A stretch of 64,000 bases of DNA from JAMZMI01 sp963848175 (lineage in GTDB: Bacteria > Bacteroidota > Bacteroidia > Cytophagales > Cyclobacteriaceae). The notes under the pieces are model-generated. The model worked only from the letters and a program-made list of their open reading frames with translations, was not told the origin of the DNA and did no database searches. Each line of letters begins with the position of its first letter. Positions within the stretch are counted from its first letter, which is position 1. Below, one piece after another: positions 51,147-59,974 of this stretch. The stretch lies in the NCBI GenBank assembly GCA_963848175.1, contig CAWKCO010000011.1:558001-622000 (forward strand), in the 5' to 3' direction. A program made the position numbers and the translations under genes.

Positions 51147-53042
51147 TTACTTCGCTCCCGCTATAATTGCCTCTACTACTTCTGGGTTGAGTAGCGTGGA
51201 AGTATCTCCTAGCTGATCGATTTCTCCAGCAGCCACTTTTCTCAAAATTCGTCGCATAATTTTCCCAGATCTTGTTTTTGGCAAGCCCGGCACAATTTGC
51301 ACACGGTCTGGTTTAGCAATTGGCCCGATGATTTTACTTACAGTCTGAATGATCTCATTCTTGAGACTTTCTTCTGTACGACCTTCCATGTCACAAATCA
51401 CATAAGCATATATGCCCTGGCCTTTCACATCATGAGGGAAACCAACCACGGCTGATTCTATCACTTTTGGGTGTTCGTTGATGGCATTTTCCACCTCAGC
51501 TGTACCCATTCTGTGTCCAGAAACATTGATTACATCATCTACTCTTCCGAGAATTCTTAGATAGCCATCGTGATCTCTTTTGGCTCCATCACCAGTAAAA
51601 TAAAGCCCTTTGTAAGTGGAGAAATAAGTCTGTTTGCAGCGCTCGTGATCGCCATAGGTGGTTCGGAGCATTCCAGGCCATGGGAATTTGATACAGAGAT
51701 TACCTTGAACGTTGTTTCCTGTGAGTTCTTTTCCATCAGGATCTACAATGATAGGTTGCACACCTGGCAATGGTAGCGAAGCATGTGCAGGTTTGTTTGG
51801 CGTGATACCAGCTAAAGCAGACACCATAATTCCACCAGTTTCGGTTTGCCACCAAGTGTCTACGAGCGGGCAATTTCCTTTACCAATATGATCGTGATAC
51901 CAATGCCATGCCTCCTCGTTGATAGGTTCTCCTACTGAGCCAATAACTTTCAGGGAGTCGAGACTATAAGGTTCTATTGGCTCTAAACCGTATGCCTGTA
52001 AGGCTCTGATGGCAGTAGGTGCTGTGTAGAATTGATTGACTTTATGCTTGTCTATGATCTCCCAGAATCTTCCGGGATGAGGATATGTGGGTACACCTTC
52101 GAACATAAGCGTAGTAGCTCCAGCAAGCAATGGCCCATAAACAATATATGAATGTCCCGTAATCCACCCAACATCGGCCGTACACCAGTAGACATCACCC
52201 TGAGTGTATTGAAACACATTGATGAAGGAATAATTCGTGTAAACCATGTAGCCACCTACTGTGTGCACCACTCCTTTTGGCTGGCCAGTAGAACCTGAGG
52301 TGTATAGGATAAAAAGCATGTCCTCCGCATCCATTTCTTCTGCAGGGCATTCAAGGGATTGTCCTTCAATAGCATCAGACCACCAGATATCGCGACCCGC
52401 TTTCATGGTTACCTCAGAGTTGGTGCGCTTACAAACAATAACTTTCTCTACACTTGGACATCTTTCTACAGCCTCATCTACTACACCCTTCACGTCAATA
52501 CTTTTCCCCCCTCGGAAGTTTCCATCTGAAGTAAGAATCACTTTGGCCTCACAGTCTATGATACGGTCTGCTAAAGCTGAAGAAGAAAATCCTGCAAAAA
52601 CAACAGAATGTACTGCGCCAATACGGGCGCAGGCCAGCATGGCCACAGCCGCCTCTGGCACCATTGGCATGTAAATAATCACTCTATCGCCTTTCTTTAC
52701 TCCATTTGCTTTGAGCGCATTCCCTAATTGGCAAACTTTTTCATAAAGCTGACGATAAGTAAGCGTGATGTTCTCTTCATCAGGCTCATTGGCTTCCCAA
52801 ATAATCGCAGGGCGATCTCCCATGATGAAAAGATGCCGCTCTAGAATATTTTCTGTGATATTGAGTTTTCCGCCTTTGAACCATTCCACTTTTGGCTCTT
52901 CAAAATTCCAATCTAAAACCTTATCCCATGGTTTTTTCCAGTGAAAAGACTCGGCTACTCTGCTCCAAAATTCTTCTGGTTGTAAAACACTCTTTTGGTA
53001 TTCATGAATATATCCGCTAAGCGTTTGGATCTTATGGCTCAT
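51147..53042 (-). CDS. acs: Acetyl-CoA synthetase
   Basis: A 631-residue ANL-family enzyme that converts acetate, ATP and CoA to acetyl-CoA through acetyl-AMP. The motifs are complete: ILYTSGSTGQPKGVVHT (P-loop), WWQTETGG, YFTGDGAKRDHDGY and the C-terminal KTRSGKIMRRILR with the catalytic, acetylatable lysine. The downstream symporter pair suggests an acetate uptake-and-activation module on the same strand. Confidence 0.97.
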   Translation of the reverse strand: MSHKIQTLSGYIHEYQKSVLQPEEFWSRVAESFHWKKPWDKVLDWNFEEPKVEWFKGGKLNITENILERHLFIMGDRPAIIWEANEPDEENITLTYRQLYEKVCQLGNALKANGVKKGDRVIIYMPMVPEAAVAMLACARIGAVHSVVFAGFSSSALADRIIDCEAKVILTSDGNFRGGKSIDVKGVVDEAVERCPSVEKVIVCKRTNSEVTMKAGRDIWWSDAIEGQSLECPAEEMDAEDMLFILYTSGSTGQPKGVVHTVGGYMVYTNYSFINVFQYTQGDVYWCTADVGWITGHSYIVYGPLLAGATTLMFEGVPTYPHPGRFWEIIDKHKVNQFYTAPTAIRALQAYGLEPIEPYSLDSLKVIGSVGEPINEEAWHWYHDHIGKGNCPLVDTWWQTETGGIMVSALAGITPNKPAHASLPLPGVQPIIVDPDGKELTGNNVQGNLCIKFPWPGMLRTTYGDHERCKQTYFSTYKGLYFTGDGAKRDHDGYLRILGRVDDVINVSGHRMGTAEVENAINEHPKVIESAVVGFPHDVKGQGIYAYVICDMEGRTEESLKNEIIQTVSKIIGPIAKPDRVQIVPGLPKTRSGKIMRRILRKVAAGEIDQLGDTSTLLNPEVVEAIIAGAK

Positions 53043-53165
53043 ATTTCTATTTCTTAATTCTTTAATTTCTAAAATTATGAAATCTAGTTATGGATTGCGA
53101 ATGAATTTGCAATTACCTTAAATGATTTCTTTTGAATTTTAACATATTGCTCGTGCACATAGTGC

Positions 53166-54860
53166 CTAGTGATGTGTTGCTGCACCGGCTCCTCGTGGAT
53201 ACCTGATGCTCTCGACCATTTCCTGAACATCAGCAGGTGGTGCTGGAAAGAAGCGAGAAACGCCGTAGGAAATCACAAAATTGACCAACATGGCCACCGT
53301 TCCAAAACCCTCTGGCGAAATACCAAACCACCAGTCTTCTTTGGTGCCACCACCAAATCCTTGTAGCTTGTATTTGATCATGTAAAAAAGCATCAGAAGG
53401 ATACCCACAACCATACCTGCTATGGCACCTTCTTTGTTCATTCTTTTATCAAAAATCCCTAAAATAATGGCTGGGAAAAATGAGGCTGCCGCCAAACCAA
53501 AGGCCAAGGCCACCACTGCTGCTACAAAACCCGGCGGATTGATGCCAAAGTACCCTGCAACGATCACTGCCACTACTGCGCCCAGTCTGGCCCAAATTAG
53601 CTCACCTTTCTCCGAGATGTCAGGCTTGATTTGTTTTTTGATCAGATCATGAGAGACACTGGCCGATATAACTAAAAGTAAACCTGCGGCCGTAGAAAGT
53701 GCTGCGGCAAGACCACCTGCTGCTACCAGTGCAATCACCCAATCAGGCAGATTCGCGATCTCAGGGTTGGCCAGTACCATAATATCTGGATCAATCGTAA
53801 GCTCATTTTTCTCAGCGTCTTTTACATATTGAATTTTACCGTCACCATTTTTGTCTTCAAACTTAATGAGCTGGGTGTTTTCCCAGTTGGTAAACCACTC
53901 GGGCATATTTTTATATTCCGCCCCCGAAACAGTATTGATTAAATTGGTACGCGCAAAAGCTGAAATGGCTGGTGCAGTTGTATAAAGAATGGCAATAAAA
54001 ATAAGTGCCCATCCGGCGGACATTCGCGCGTCCTTTACATTTTTCACCGTAAAAAAACGAACGATCACGTGAGGCAAGCCTGCCGTCCCGACCATGAGTG
54101 CTAACGTGATAGCAAAAACGTCTAACATCGATTTAGACCCAGAGGTATAGGCTGCAAAGCCTAGCTCTTCATTTAATCCGTCTAGTTTATCAAGCAGATA
54201 AGTTCCATCTGATAACGAACCGCCGAAACCTAATTGCGGAATTACATTTCCTGTCAATTGGAAAGAGATAAAAATCGCCGGAACCATAAAGGCAAATATT
54301 AGGATACAATATTGCGCTACCTGAGTGTATGTCACACCTTTCATGCCACCAAGTGTGGCGTAGAAAAGCACCAAAGCCATACCAATGTAAACGCCAGTCT
54401 CTACCGGAACTTCAAGAAAGCGCGCAAAAACAACTCCTACCCCGCGCATTTGCCCAGCCACGTAAGTGAACGACACGATAATAGCGCAAATGACAGCTAC
54501 TGTACGCGCCACATTTGAATAGTATCTATCTCCGATGAAATCTGGAACCGTGAATTTTCCAAATTTTCTTAAATAAGGTGCCAATAGCAAAGCAAGCAAA
54601 ACATAGCCACCCGTCCAGCCCATGAGATATACTGCCCCATCATAACCCATAAAAGAGATGAGTCCGGCCATGGATATAAAAGAAGCCGCCGACATCCAGT
54701 CTGCGGCAGTTGCCATACCGTTTGCAAGTGGAGAGACTCCTCCTCCTGCTACATAAAAATCACTAGTAGAGCCTGCACGCGACCAAATGGCTATGCCTAT
54801 GTAAAGTGCGAATGTGAAACCTACGATAATAAAGGTCCAAGTTTGTACGTCCATTATCAT
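53166..54860 (-). CDS. Sodium:solute symporter (SSS family, acetate permease-like)
   Basis: The protein has 564 residues and about 13 membrane segments; SSS signatures include GGVSPLANGMATAADWMSAA and MVGTAGLPHVIVRFFT. An extracytoplasmic insert (about 315-360) carries EDKNGDGKIQY, an EF-hand-like loop. Because of the DUF4212 partner and the acs gene next door it probably carries acetate or another short carboxylate. The ATG follows the partner's stop directly (TAAATG); a second ATG two codons later is possible. Confidence 0.88.
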   Translation of the reverse strand: MIMDVQTWTFIIVGFTFALYIGIAIWSRAGSTSDFYVAGGGVSPLANGMATAADWMSAASFISMAGLISFMGYDGAVYLMGWTGGYVLLALLLAPYLRKFGKFTVPDFIGDRYYSNVARTVAVICAIIVSFTYVAGQMRGVGVVFARFLEVPVETGVYIGMALVLFYATLGGMKGVTYTQVAQYCILIFAFMVPAIFISFQLTGNVIPQLGFGGSLSDGTYLLDKLDGLNEELGFAAYTSGSKSMLDVFAITLALMVGTAGLPHVIVRFFTVKNVKDARMSAGWALIFIAILYTTAPAISAFARTNLINTVSGAEYKNMPEWFTNWENTQLIKFEDKNGDGKIQYVKDAEKNELTIDPDIMVLANPEIANLPDWVIALVAAGGLAAALSTAAGLLLVISASVSHDLIKKQIKPDISEKGELIWARLGAVVAVIVAGYFGINPPGFVAAVVALAFGLAAASFFPAIILGIFDKRMNKEGAIAGMVVGILLMLFYMIKYKLQGFGGGTKEDWWFGISPEGFGTVAMLVNFVISYGVSRFFPAPPADVQEMVESIRYPRGAGAATHH

Positions 54861-55118
54861 TTACTTTTCGTCTACATCAAATTCCTTGTCCAGCTTGTTC
54901 ATCAAGCGGACATATACCAAAATCAATACAACAAAAACATAGATGGAGCCTTGCTGTGCAAACCAAAAGCCTACTTTGAAGCCTCCCATACGGAAGTTGT
55001 TAAGTTGATCTGCGAAGAGGATGCCAGCTCCAAAGGAAACTGCAAACCATATAGCAAGAAGAATTAATAAATATTTGACGTTGCGCGTCCAATATTTTTT
55101 TAGGTCATGTTGGCTCAT
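54861..55118 (-). CDS. DUF4212 small subunit of the SSS symporter
   Basis: These 85 residues have two membrane helices (LLILLAIWFAVSFGAGIL and GSIYVFVVLILVYVRLM) and end in DKEFDVDEK. DUF4212 proteins are encoded immediately upstream of SSS symporters and are thought to be their small subunit. The stop abuts the symporter ATG. Confidence 0.9.
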   Translation of the reverse strand: MSQHDLKKYWTRNVKYLLILLAIWFAVSFGAGILFADQLNNFRMGGFKVGFWFAQQGSIYVFVVLILVYVRLMNKLDKEFDVDEK

Positions 55119-55348
55119 TTTTGAAATGTGTTTTTAAGTTGTTTGTTGCTTTACAATAATCCCCCGTTGGTCATAGAGATCGTCAACTGCAAGTATGACA
55201 ATTTAAGATTCAAAATACATCTACAAATTAAATAAAAGAGAGAATGTGCTCCTTTTATGATGATTTCGAATGGGATTACAACATATCAAAAATAAAACAC
55301 CTGCCATTATAAACTTACATGGCTTAACCTGAGCACAGGAAAGGTAGG

Positions 55349-55921
55349 TTATTTTAGAGGCTCTACTTCTTTCCAGCTATTGCCTCTCTTTATCGAAAAC
55401 AAAGTGGTGATATTGATTCCGAATCGCTTCGCGATGATTTTATAACGTGTTTTTCTGTTAGGATCATTGACCATTTTTTTCAGAAGAGCCACTTTGGCTT
55501 CCGTAAGTTTGGCGTTGGGTTTAAAATTGGGTTCGTAATAAAAGATGTTTTTACGCTCTCTCATGTAGTCGGCATAGTCCTCCTTGCTAGTCCATTGCAT
55601 GTTAGACGCTTTGCAATTGGTTCTTTTTCTATCTTTAAAAACCAGCTTCTTATACCCTTCTGGGTTGGGCACGTGTAGCTCTGCTACAAGCTTATGTATA
55701 TAGATTAAGGTATTTTTTCCATCCTTCTTCTTAGTAGGGATCGCATGATATCCTGCGTTTTTATATCCCGAAAGCAAAATCGGCTTGTCTGGATTGGTAG
55801 CTGGATAGGATATCACTCTGCCCATGTTTGAGACTTTAAATTTTGATCTCAAATCCTCTCTTTCGTAATCCTTCCAGACTTCTGCTGGTAGCACTTCAAT
55901 ATCAGCTGGAAAATTTTCCAA
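55349..55921 (-). CDS. NUMOD4/HNH-like DNA-binding protein with degenerate nuclease site
   Basis: The 190 residues start at a TTG (55,921), because an in-frame stop lies just upstream and no ATG precedes the domain. An NUMOD4-type segment (WKDYEREDLRSKFKVSNMGR) is followed by an HNH-like region (YIHKLVAELHVPNPEGYKKL, VFKDRKRTNCKASNMQW) and a helix-turn-helix-like tail (KTRYKIIAKRFGINITTLFS). In active homologues the VNHIDG motif holds the catalytic His; here it reads VFKDRK, so nuclease activity is doubtful. It is single and not next to phage or intron genes. Confidence 0.7.
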   Translation of the reverse strand: MENFPADIEVLPAEVWKDYEREDLRSKFKVSNMGRVISYPATNPDKPILLSGYKNAGYHAIPTKKKDGKNTLIYIHKLVAELHVPNPEGYKKLVFKDRKRTNCKASNMQWTSKEDYADYMRERKNIFYYEPNFKPNAKLTEAKVALLKKMVNDPNRKTRYKIIAKRFGINITTLFSIKRGNSWKEVEPLK

Positions 55922-56046
55922 TGTCTTTTTCGATTTTAGTCCTTAAAATATTTTACCCCAATGAATGGATAAGTAGCAATGTAGAATGCCAAAATAAGTA
56001 TTATTCTTGATTTAAATCAACCTAAGACCGATTTGAATGAATTTTT

Positions 56047-56769
56047 CTATACAAATAATTCTGACGCTATGGCTATAGCTGCACCTAGGAGACTTATCAA
56101 TATCTTTTTTAGTCCAAAATGATGGTTCGGGCTTGATTCTACAAATATAGTTGTTGAAATATGCAAGAAGCTCCCCGATACAATTGCGAAAAGTATCACA
56201 AGGCTTTCATGTGAAAGGTCAAGTAGCGAGCCACTCAAAATCATCCCTAAAGGGGATGCCACACTGAAAGCGATTAATATCATCCATTGAGACATTGAAA
56301 ATTTTTCACCTGTCTTCAAGGTAGTCATCAAAGCAAAAGCCGCAGGCACTTTGTGTAGTAGAATTCCCGCAAGGAGAGAATAAGATTCGTTCTTGTCATG
56401 AAAAGGAGAATCGTGTGTAAGCAGCGTTCCTTCCAGCAACGAATGGATCATCAGAGCAATGACAATGGAATACTTCGAAGATGCAGAAATGCTTTCCCCT
56501 TTGTGAAAGTGACCATGCTCAATTCCCGAAGAAAAATACTCCAGAACCTGCTGAAGAAAGAAGCCCAACAGCACATAAATCCCAATGGTAATGGGGTTTT
56601 CTCCAAAGGAAAAAACCTCTGGGAGCATGTGTATAATCGTGATTGAAAAAAGAAATGAGCCTGCAAAAATGAGCAGATAACGCATGGTTTTCGCTTCAAA
56701 ATCAATGGAATTGGCCAGCATTCCACCTGCAAGGGTGCTGATAAGCAAAATTGAAATAACCAGAATCAT
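56047..56769 (-). CDS. ZIP-family metal transporter
   Basis: A 240-residue integral membrane protein with seven to eight helices. The ZIP core motifs are MIHSLLEGTLL (helix IV, H-S-x-x-E-G) and LLHKVPAAFALM (helix V, H-K-x-P); a HGHFH segment lies in the cytoplasmic loop. It probably imports zinc or a similar divalent metal. It is the last gene of the apbE-methyltransferase-ZIP operon, overlapping its neighbour as ATGA. Confidence 0.88.
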   Translation of the reverse strand: MILVISILLISTLAGGMLANSIDFEAKTMRYLLIFAGSFLFSITIIHMLPEVFSFGENPITIGIYVLLGFFLQQVLEYFSSGIEHGHFHKGESISASSKYSIVIALMIHSLLEGTLLTHDSPFHDKNESYSLLAGILLHKVPAAFALMTTLKTGEKFSMSQWMILIAFSVASPLGMILSGSLLDLSHESLVILFAIVSGSFLHISTTIFVESSPNHHFGLKKILISLLGAAIAIASELFV

Positions 56770-57503
56770 AGTTGAGTCAGGAAAATGAGTCTCTCGGATT
56801 TGTTGTCTTTATATTTACCGAGCTCATAGTTACCAAAGATAGCTTTTACTTTCAAGCCGCAGTTTTCAAAATACTCTAAAAAATGTACTCGGCGGATTGC
56901 CCTTACTTTTTCGTGAAAGTAAAAAATCTGTCCGTGATCGTTGATCACGATATCCTTCACAATAAACTCTCCATCAAATCGTCTGGAAATATTGAATTTT
57001 ATTCCGTCTATAATTTTGGTTTCAGCTTCTACTAAATCATTAATCACTACATAAGGGTTCAAAAAGTCAAGCAAAAAGTAGCCGCCTTTTTTCAAGTTCT
57101 TGGCTATAGAAGCAATGGCTTGTTGATCTTCCTCTTTAGTAGCGAAGTATCCGAAACTAGTGAATAGGTTGAATACAAAATCAAATTCGTTTTCACGAAA
57201 AACGTCTCTCATATCACTTTGATAAAAGTGCAGTTTTTCGTTTTCCGCTTCGCTAGCGATTTCAATATTTTGTGTAGAAAGGTCTATGCCCGTCACATCA
57301 AAACCTTTAGCATTCAGATAGATGGCATGCCTTCCTTTACCGCAAGCCACATCCAAAAACTTGTCATCAGCCTTTGGTTTGAGTTCTTTGATAAGATTTT
57401 CAATGAAGAGCTTCGCCTCTGATTCATCTCTAGATCGATATAATATGTGATAGTAAGGGCTGTCAAACCACTCTCCAAACCATTCTATCTTATTCATCAG
57501 CAT
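56766..57503 (-). CDS. Class I SAM-dependent methyltransferase
   Basis: This 245-residue protein has motif I FLDVACGKGRHAIYLNAKG (about 50-68), an acidic residue at the end of strand beta-2 (VTGIDLST) and the post-motif DFVFNLFTSFGYF. The substrate is unknown. The start ATG at 57,503 lies 14 bases inside apbE; an ATG two codons later is also possible. The stop overlaps the ZIP gene. Confidence 0.88.
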   Translation of the reverse strand: MLMNKIEWFGEWFDSPYYHILYRSRDESEAKLFIENLIKELKPKADDKFLDVACGKGRHAIYLNAKGFDVTGIDLSTQNIEIASEAENEKLHFYQSDMRDVFRENEFDFVFNLFTSFGYFATKEEDQQAIASIAKNLKKGGYFLLDFLNPYVVINDLVEAETKIIDGIKFNISRRFDGEFIVKDIVINDHGQIFYFHEKVRAIRRVHFLEYFENCGLKVKAIFGNYELGKYKDNKSERLIFLTQL

Positions 57504-58524
57504 TGTTTAATTCAATATATGGCGCTAGGCCATCGGACACAAAGCTACCTAATTCACCACTATCCTTTTGATAAACCAAGTATACTTCCAGTTCTTCTTT
57601 TTGTGCTATTTGTTTCGACTCCTCCAATCCTAAAACCATAAAGGCTGTGGCATAAGCATCTGCTGTCATACAATCATTGGCAAAAACCGACGCGCTGAGC
57701 AGGTTGTGACCCGTATTGTACCCAGTGCGCGGGTCTATGGTATGCGCGATGGTTTTTCCACCGATACGGTAATAATTACGATAGTTTCCGGAGGTGGCCA
57801 TGGCCTTATTTTGGAGCTTCACAATGGCCAAAAGACGTGATTCATCTTGCGCCACAAGCGGATCTTCAACCCCGATACTCCAGATTTCTTGTTTTTCATT
57901 AGTACCACTTGCTCGCACTTCCCCTCCTATTTCGATCATAAAGTTTTTTATTTCTTTTTTTAGGAGAAAGTCTGCGATCACATCCACGGCATAGCCTTTG
58001 GCAATGGCACTGAAATCCAGATACATCAGGCTATCCATGGATACTGAACGACTGGAAAATTGAATTTTACTAAACCCAGTATGAGAAAGAAGTTCTATGA
58101 CAGTAGCGCTATCAGGCACATTGGGCTCTTTATCTGGGCCAAAACCCCATACATTAACCAAAGGGCCGACTGTCGGGTCAAATGCTTTTTGTGAACCTGA
58201 GAAAACCTCAGCGCTCTTATTCATGACTGCATTAAAAAGTTCAGAGGGGTCTTTTAAGTATCCCGCTTGGTTGAGGCTGGATATTTCCGATGAGGGTATG
58301 TAGGTAGATAATGATTGATTGAAAGCAATCAAGATAGAGTCTACTTCATTCTGAGATATGAGTGCCTCTTTAGCTTGGTACTTCACATTGTAAGTGATTG
58401 TACCCATGGTTTGCCCTGTGATGTGAAATGCCGTTTCTGCTGGTTTTGAGGTATAATACCTATAGAACGCTCCCACCACAACAATGAGCACAATGATTCT
58501 AAAAAAAAGCTTTCTCTTGTCCAA
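57490..58524 (-). CDS. apbE: FAD:protein FMN transferase ApbE
   Basis: The 344 residues carry an N-terminal membrane/lipoprotein-type signal (LFFRIIVLIVVVGAFYRYY) and the ApbE fold: DPTVGPLVNVWGFG, YLDFSAIAKGYAVD, IGGEVRASG and AHTIDPRTGYN. It attaches FMN covalently to Thr/Ser of proteins such as NqrB, NqrC and RnfG, which ties it functionally to the NQR complex whose subunit F is at 42,725. The start is a TTG at 58,524, since a stop precedes it in frame and no ATG lies before the signal. Confidence 0.92.
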   Translation of the reverse strand: MDKRKLFFRIIVLIVVVGAFYRYYTSKPAETAFHITGQTMGTITYNVKYQAKEALISQNEVDSILIAFNQSLSTYIPSSEISSLNQAGYLKDPSELFNAVMNKSAEVFSGSQKAFDPTVGPLVNVWGFGPDKEPNVPDSATVIELLSHTGFSKIQFSSRSVSMDSLMYLDFSAIAKGYAVDVIADFLLKKEIKNFMIEIGGEVRASGTNEKQEIWSIGVEDPLVAQDESRLLAIVKLQNKAMATSGNYRNYYRIGGKTIAHTIDPRTGYNTGHNLLSASVFANDCMTADAYATAFMVLGLEESKQIAQKEELEVYLVYQKDSGELGSFVSDGLAPYIELNNADE

Positions 58525-58654
58525 AACGAAATTTTACGCAATTATAAAACCGAATTTGGTGGTAAGAACTTTCCACTCGATAAAACTTCAATAACTTTAC
58601 CCACAGTCGCTACTTCTGTGGCACATACAATTACACCAAAGCTTTAATACAGCC

Positions 58655-59680
58655 ATGCGAGAGGATTATCTGCGAGGAGATGATGAAGAAATGGATTCGG
58701 TCGAAAAGGACATTGATCGTGCCTTACGTCCGCTGAGTTTCGATGATTTTGCGGGGCAAGACAAGGTGGTGGACAACCTGAAAATTTTCGTGCAGGCGGC
58801 TAAGCAACGTGCCGAACCATTGGATCATGTGCTACTACATGGCCCTCCGGGGCTGGGTAAGACAACACTATCCAACATCATAGCTAATGAACTTGGGTCT
58901 AGTATAAAAATCACCTCTGGCCCTGTGCTTGATAAACCTAGTGATTTGGCGGGGTTACTCACCAATCTTGAGGATCACGATGTGCTTTTCATAGATGAGA
59001 TTCATCGACTCAATCCTGTGGTGGAGGAGTATCTCTATTCTGCAATGGAGGATTATAAGATAGACATCATGCTAGACACAGGGCCAAATGCACGAAGTGT
59101 GCAGATTGGACTGAACCCATTTACGCTCATAGGGGCAACTACACGGTCAGGATTGCTTACTGCACCATTGCGTGCGCGCTTTGGGATCAATGCCAGGTTG
59201 GAGTATTACGATGCAAAGTTGCTTACTGGAATCGTGGGTCGCTCTTCGGAAATTCTCAACACGCCCATAGACCAAGAAGCGGCTTATGAAATTGCTCGAC
59301 GAAGTAGAGGAACTCCGCGTATTGCTAATAATTTATTGAGACGTACACGAGACTTTGCTCAGATTAAGGGAGATGGGTCTATCACGTTGGATATAGCCAA
59401 AATAGGCCTAAATGCGCTGGATGTAGATGATCACGGACTAGATGAGATGGACAACCGAATATTAACGACCATCATTGAGAAATTTAAAGGTGGCCCTGTG
59501 GGGCTTTCTACCATCGCCACGGCTTGTGGGGAAGAGGCAGAAACGATCGAAGAAGTATATGAACCCTTTTTGATTATGGAAGGCTACCTCAAACGAACCG
59601 CTAGAGGTCGTCAGGCTACAGAGTTGGCATATCGCCACTTGGGGATGATCCCTCCGCAGCAGATGGGATCGTTATTTTAG
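58655..59680 (+). CDS. ruvB: Holliday junction branch migration helicase RuvB
   Basis: A 341-residue AAA+ ATPase. Walker A is HGPPGLGKTTLSN, Walker B is VLFIDEIHRLNP, sensor/arginine-finger region ATTRSGLLTAPLRARFG, with a winged-helix C-terminus (GYLKRTARGRQATELAYRHL). With RuvA it drives branch migration during recombinational repair. The length is usual. It is divergent from apbE and starts 13 bases upstream of the SelW-like gene's reading unit, to which it is probably linked. Confidence 0.97.
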   Translation: MREDYLRGDDEEMDSVEKDIDRALRPLSFDDFAGQDKVVDNLKIFVQAAKQRAEPLDHVLLHGPPGLGKTTLSNIIANELGSSIKITSGPVLDKPSDLAGLLTNLEDHDVLFIDEIHRLNPVVEEYLYSAMEDYKIDIMLDTGPNARSVQIGLNPFTLIGATTRSGLLTAPLRARFGINARLEYYDAKLLTGIVGRSSEILNTPIDQEAAYEIARRSRGTPRIANNLLRRTRDFAQIKGDGSITLDIAKIGLNALDVDDHGLDEMDNRILTTIIEKFKGGPVGLSTIATACGEEAETIEEVYEPFLIMEGYLKRTARGRQATELAYRHLGMIPPQQMGSLF

Positions 59681-59692
59681 TTTTTGTAAAAA

Positions 59693-59974
59693 ATGAACCA
59701 TTCAATTACAATAGAATATTGCTCGCAATGCCGATGGATGCACCGAGCCACTTGGATGATGCAGGAGCTTTTGGTTACCTTCCAAGAAGAAGTCTCCGAA
59801 ATCACTTTACGTCAGGTGACCGGTGGCAACTTCAATATCTATACAAATGGCAGTTTACTTTTCTCACGAAAAGCTGAAGGGAGATTTCCGGAAATAACTG
59901 AGCTCAAGCAGCTCGTACGAGATCGCATCGCCCCCGATAAGAGTTTGGGGCATTCTGATAGAAAATCAAATTAG
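59693..59974 (+). CDS. SelT/SelW/SelH (Rdx) family redox protein, cysteine form
   Basis: These 93 residues have the thioredoxin-like Rdx motif IEYCSQCRWMHRATWMMQEL (CxxC at residues 8-11) and the GGxFxI segment (VTGGNFNIYTNG). It is a Cys homologue of selenoprotein W, of uncertain redox role. It lies 12 bases after ruvB and is probably cotranscribed. Its stop overlaps the stop of the converging kinase gene by four bases. Confidence 0.85.
   Translation: MNHSITIEYCSQCRWMHRATWMMQELLVTFQEEVSEITLRQVTGGNFNIYTNGSLLFSRKAEGRFPEITELKQLVRDRIAPDKSLGHSDRKSN

Noticed and set aside
55349..55921. Prophage or group I intron at the NUMOD4-like gene
   Set aside because: The neighbours are ordinary core genes with intact spacing, and no intron structure or phage gene is seen.
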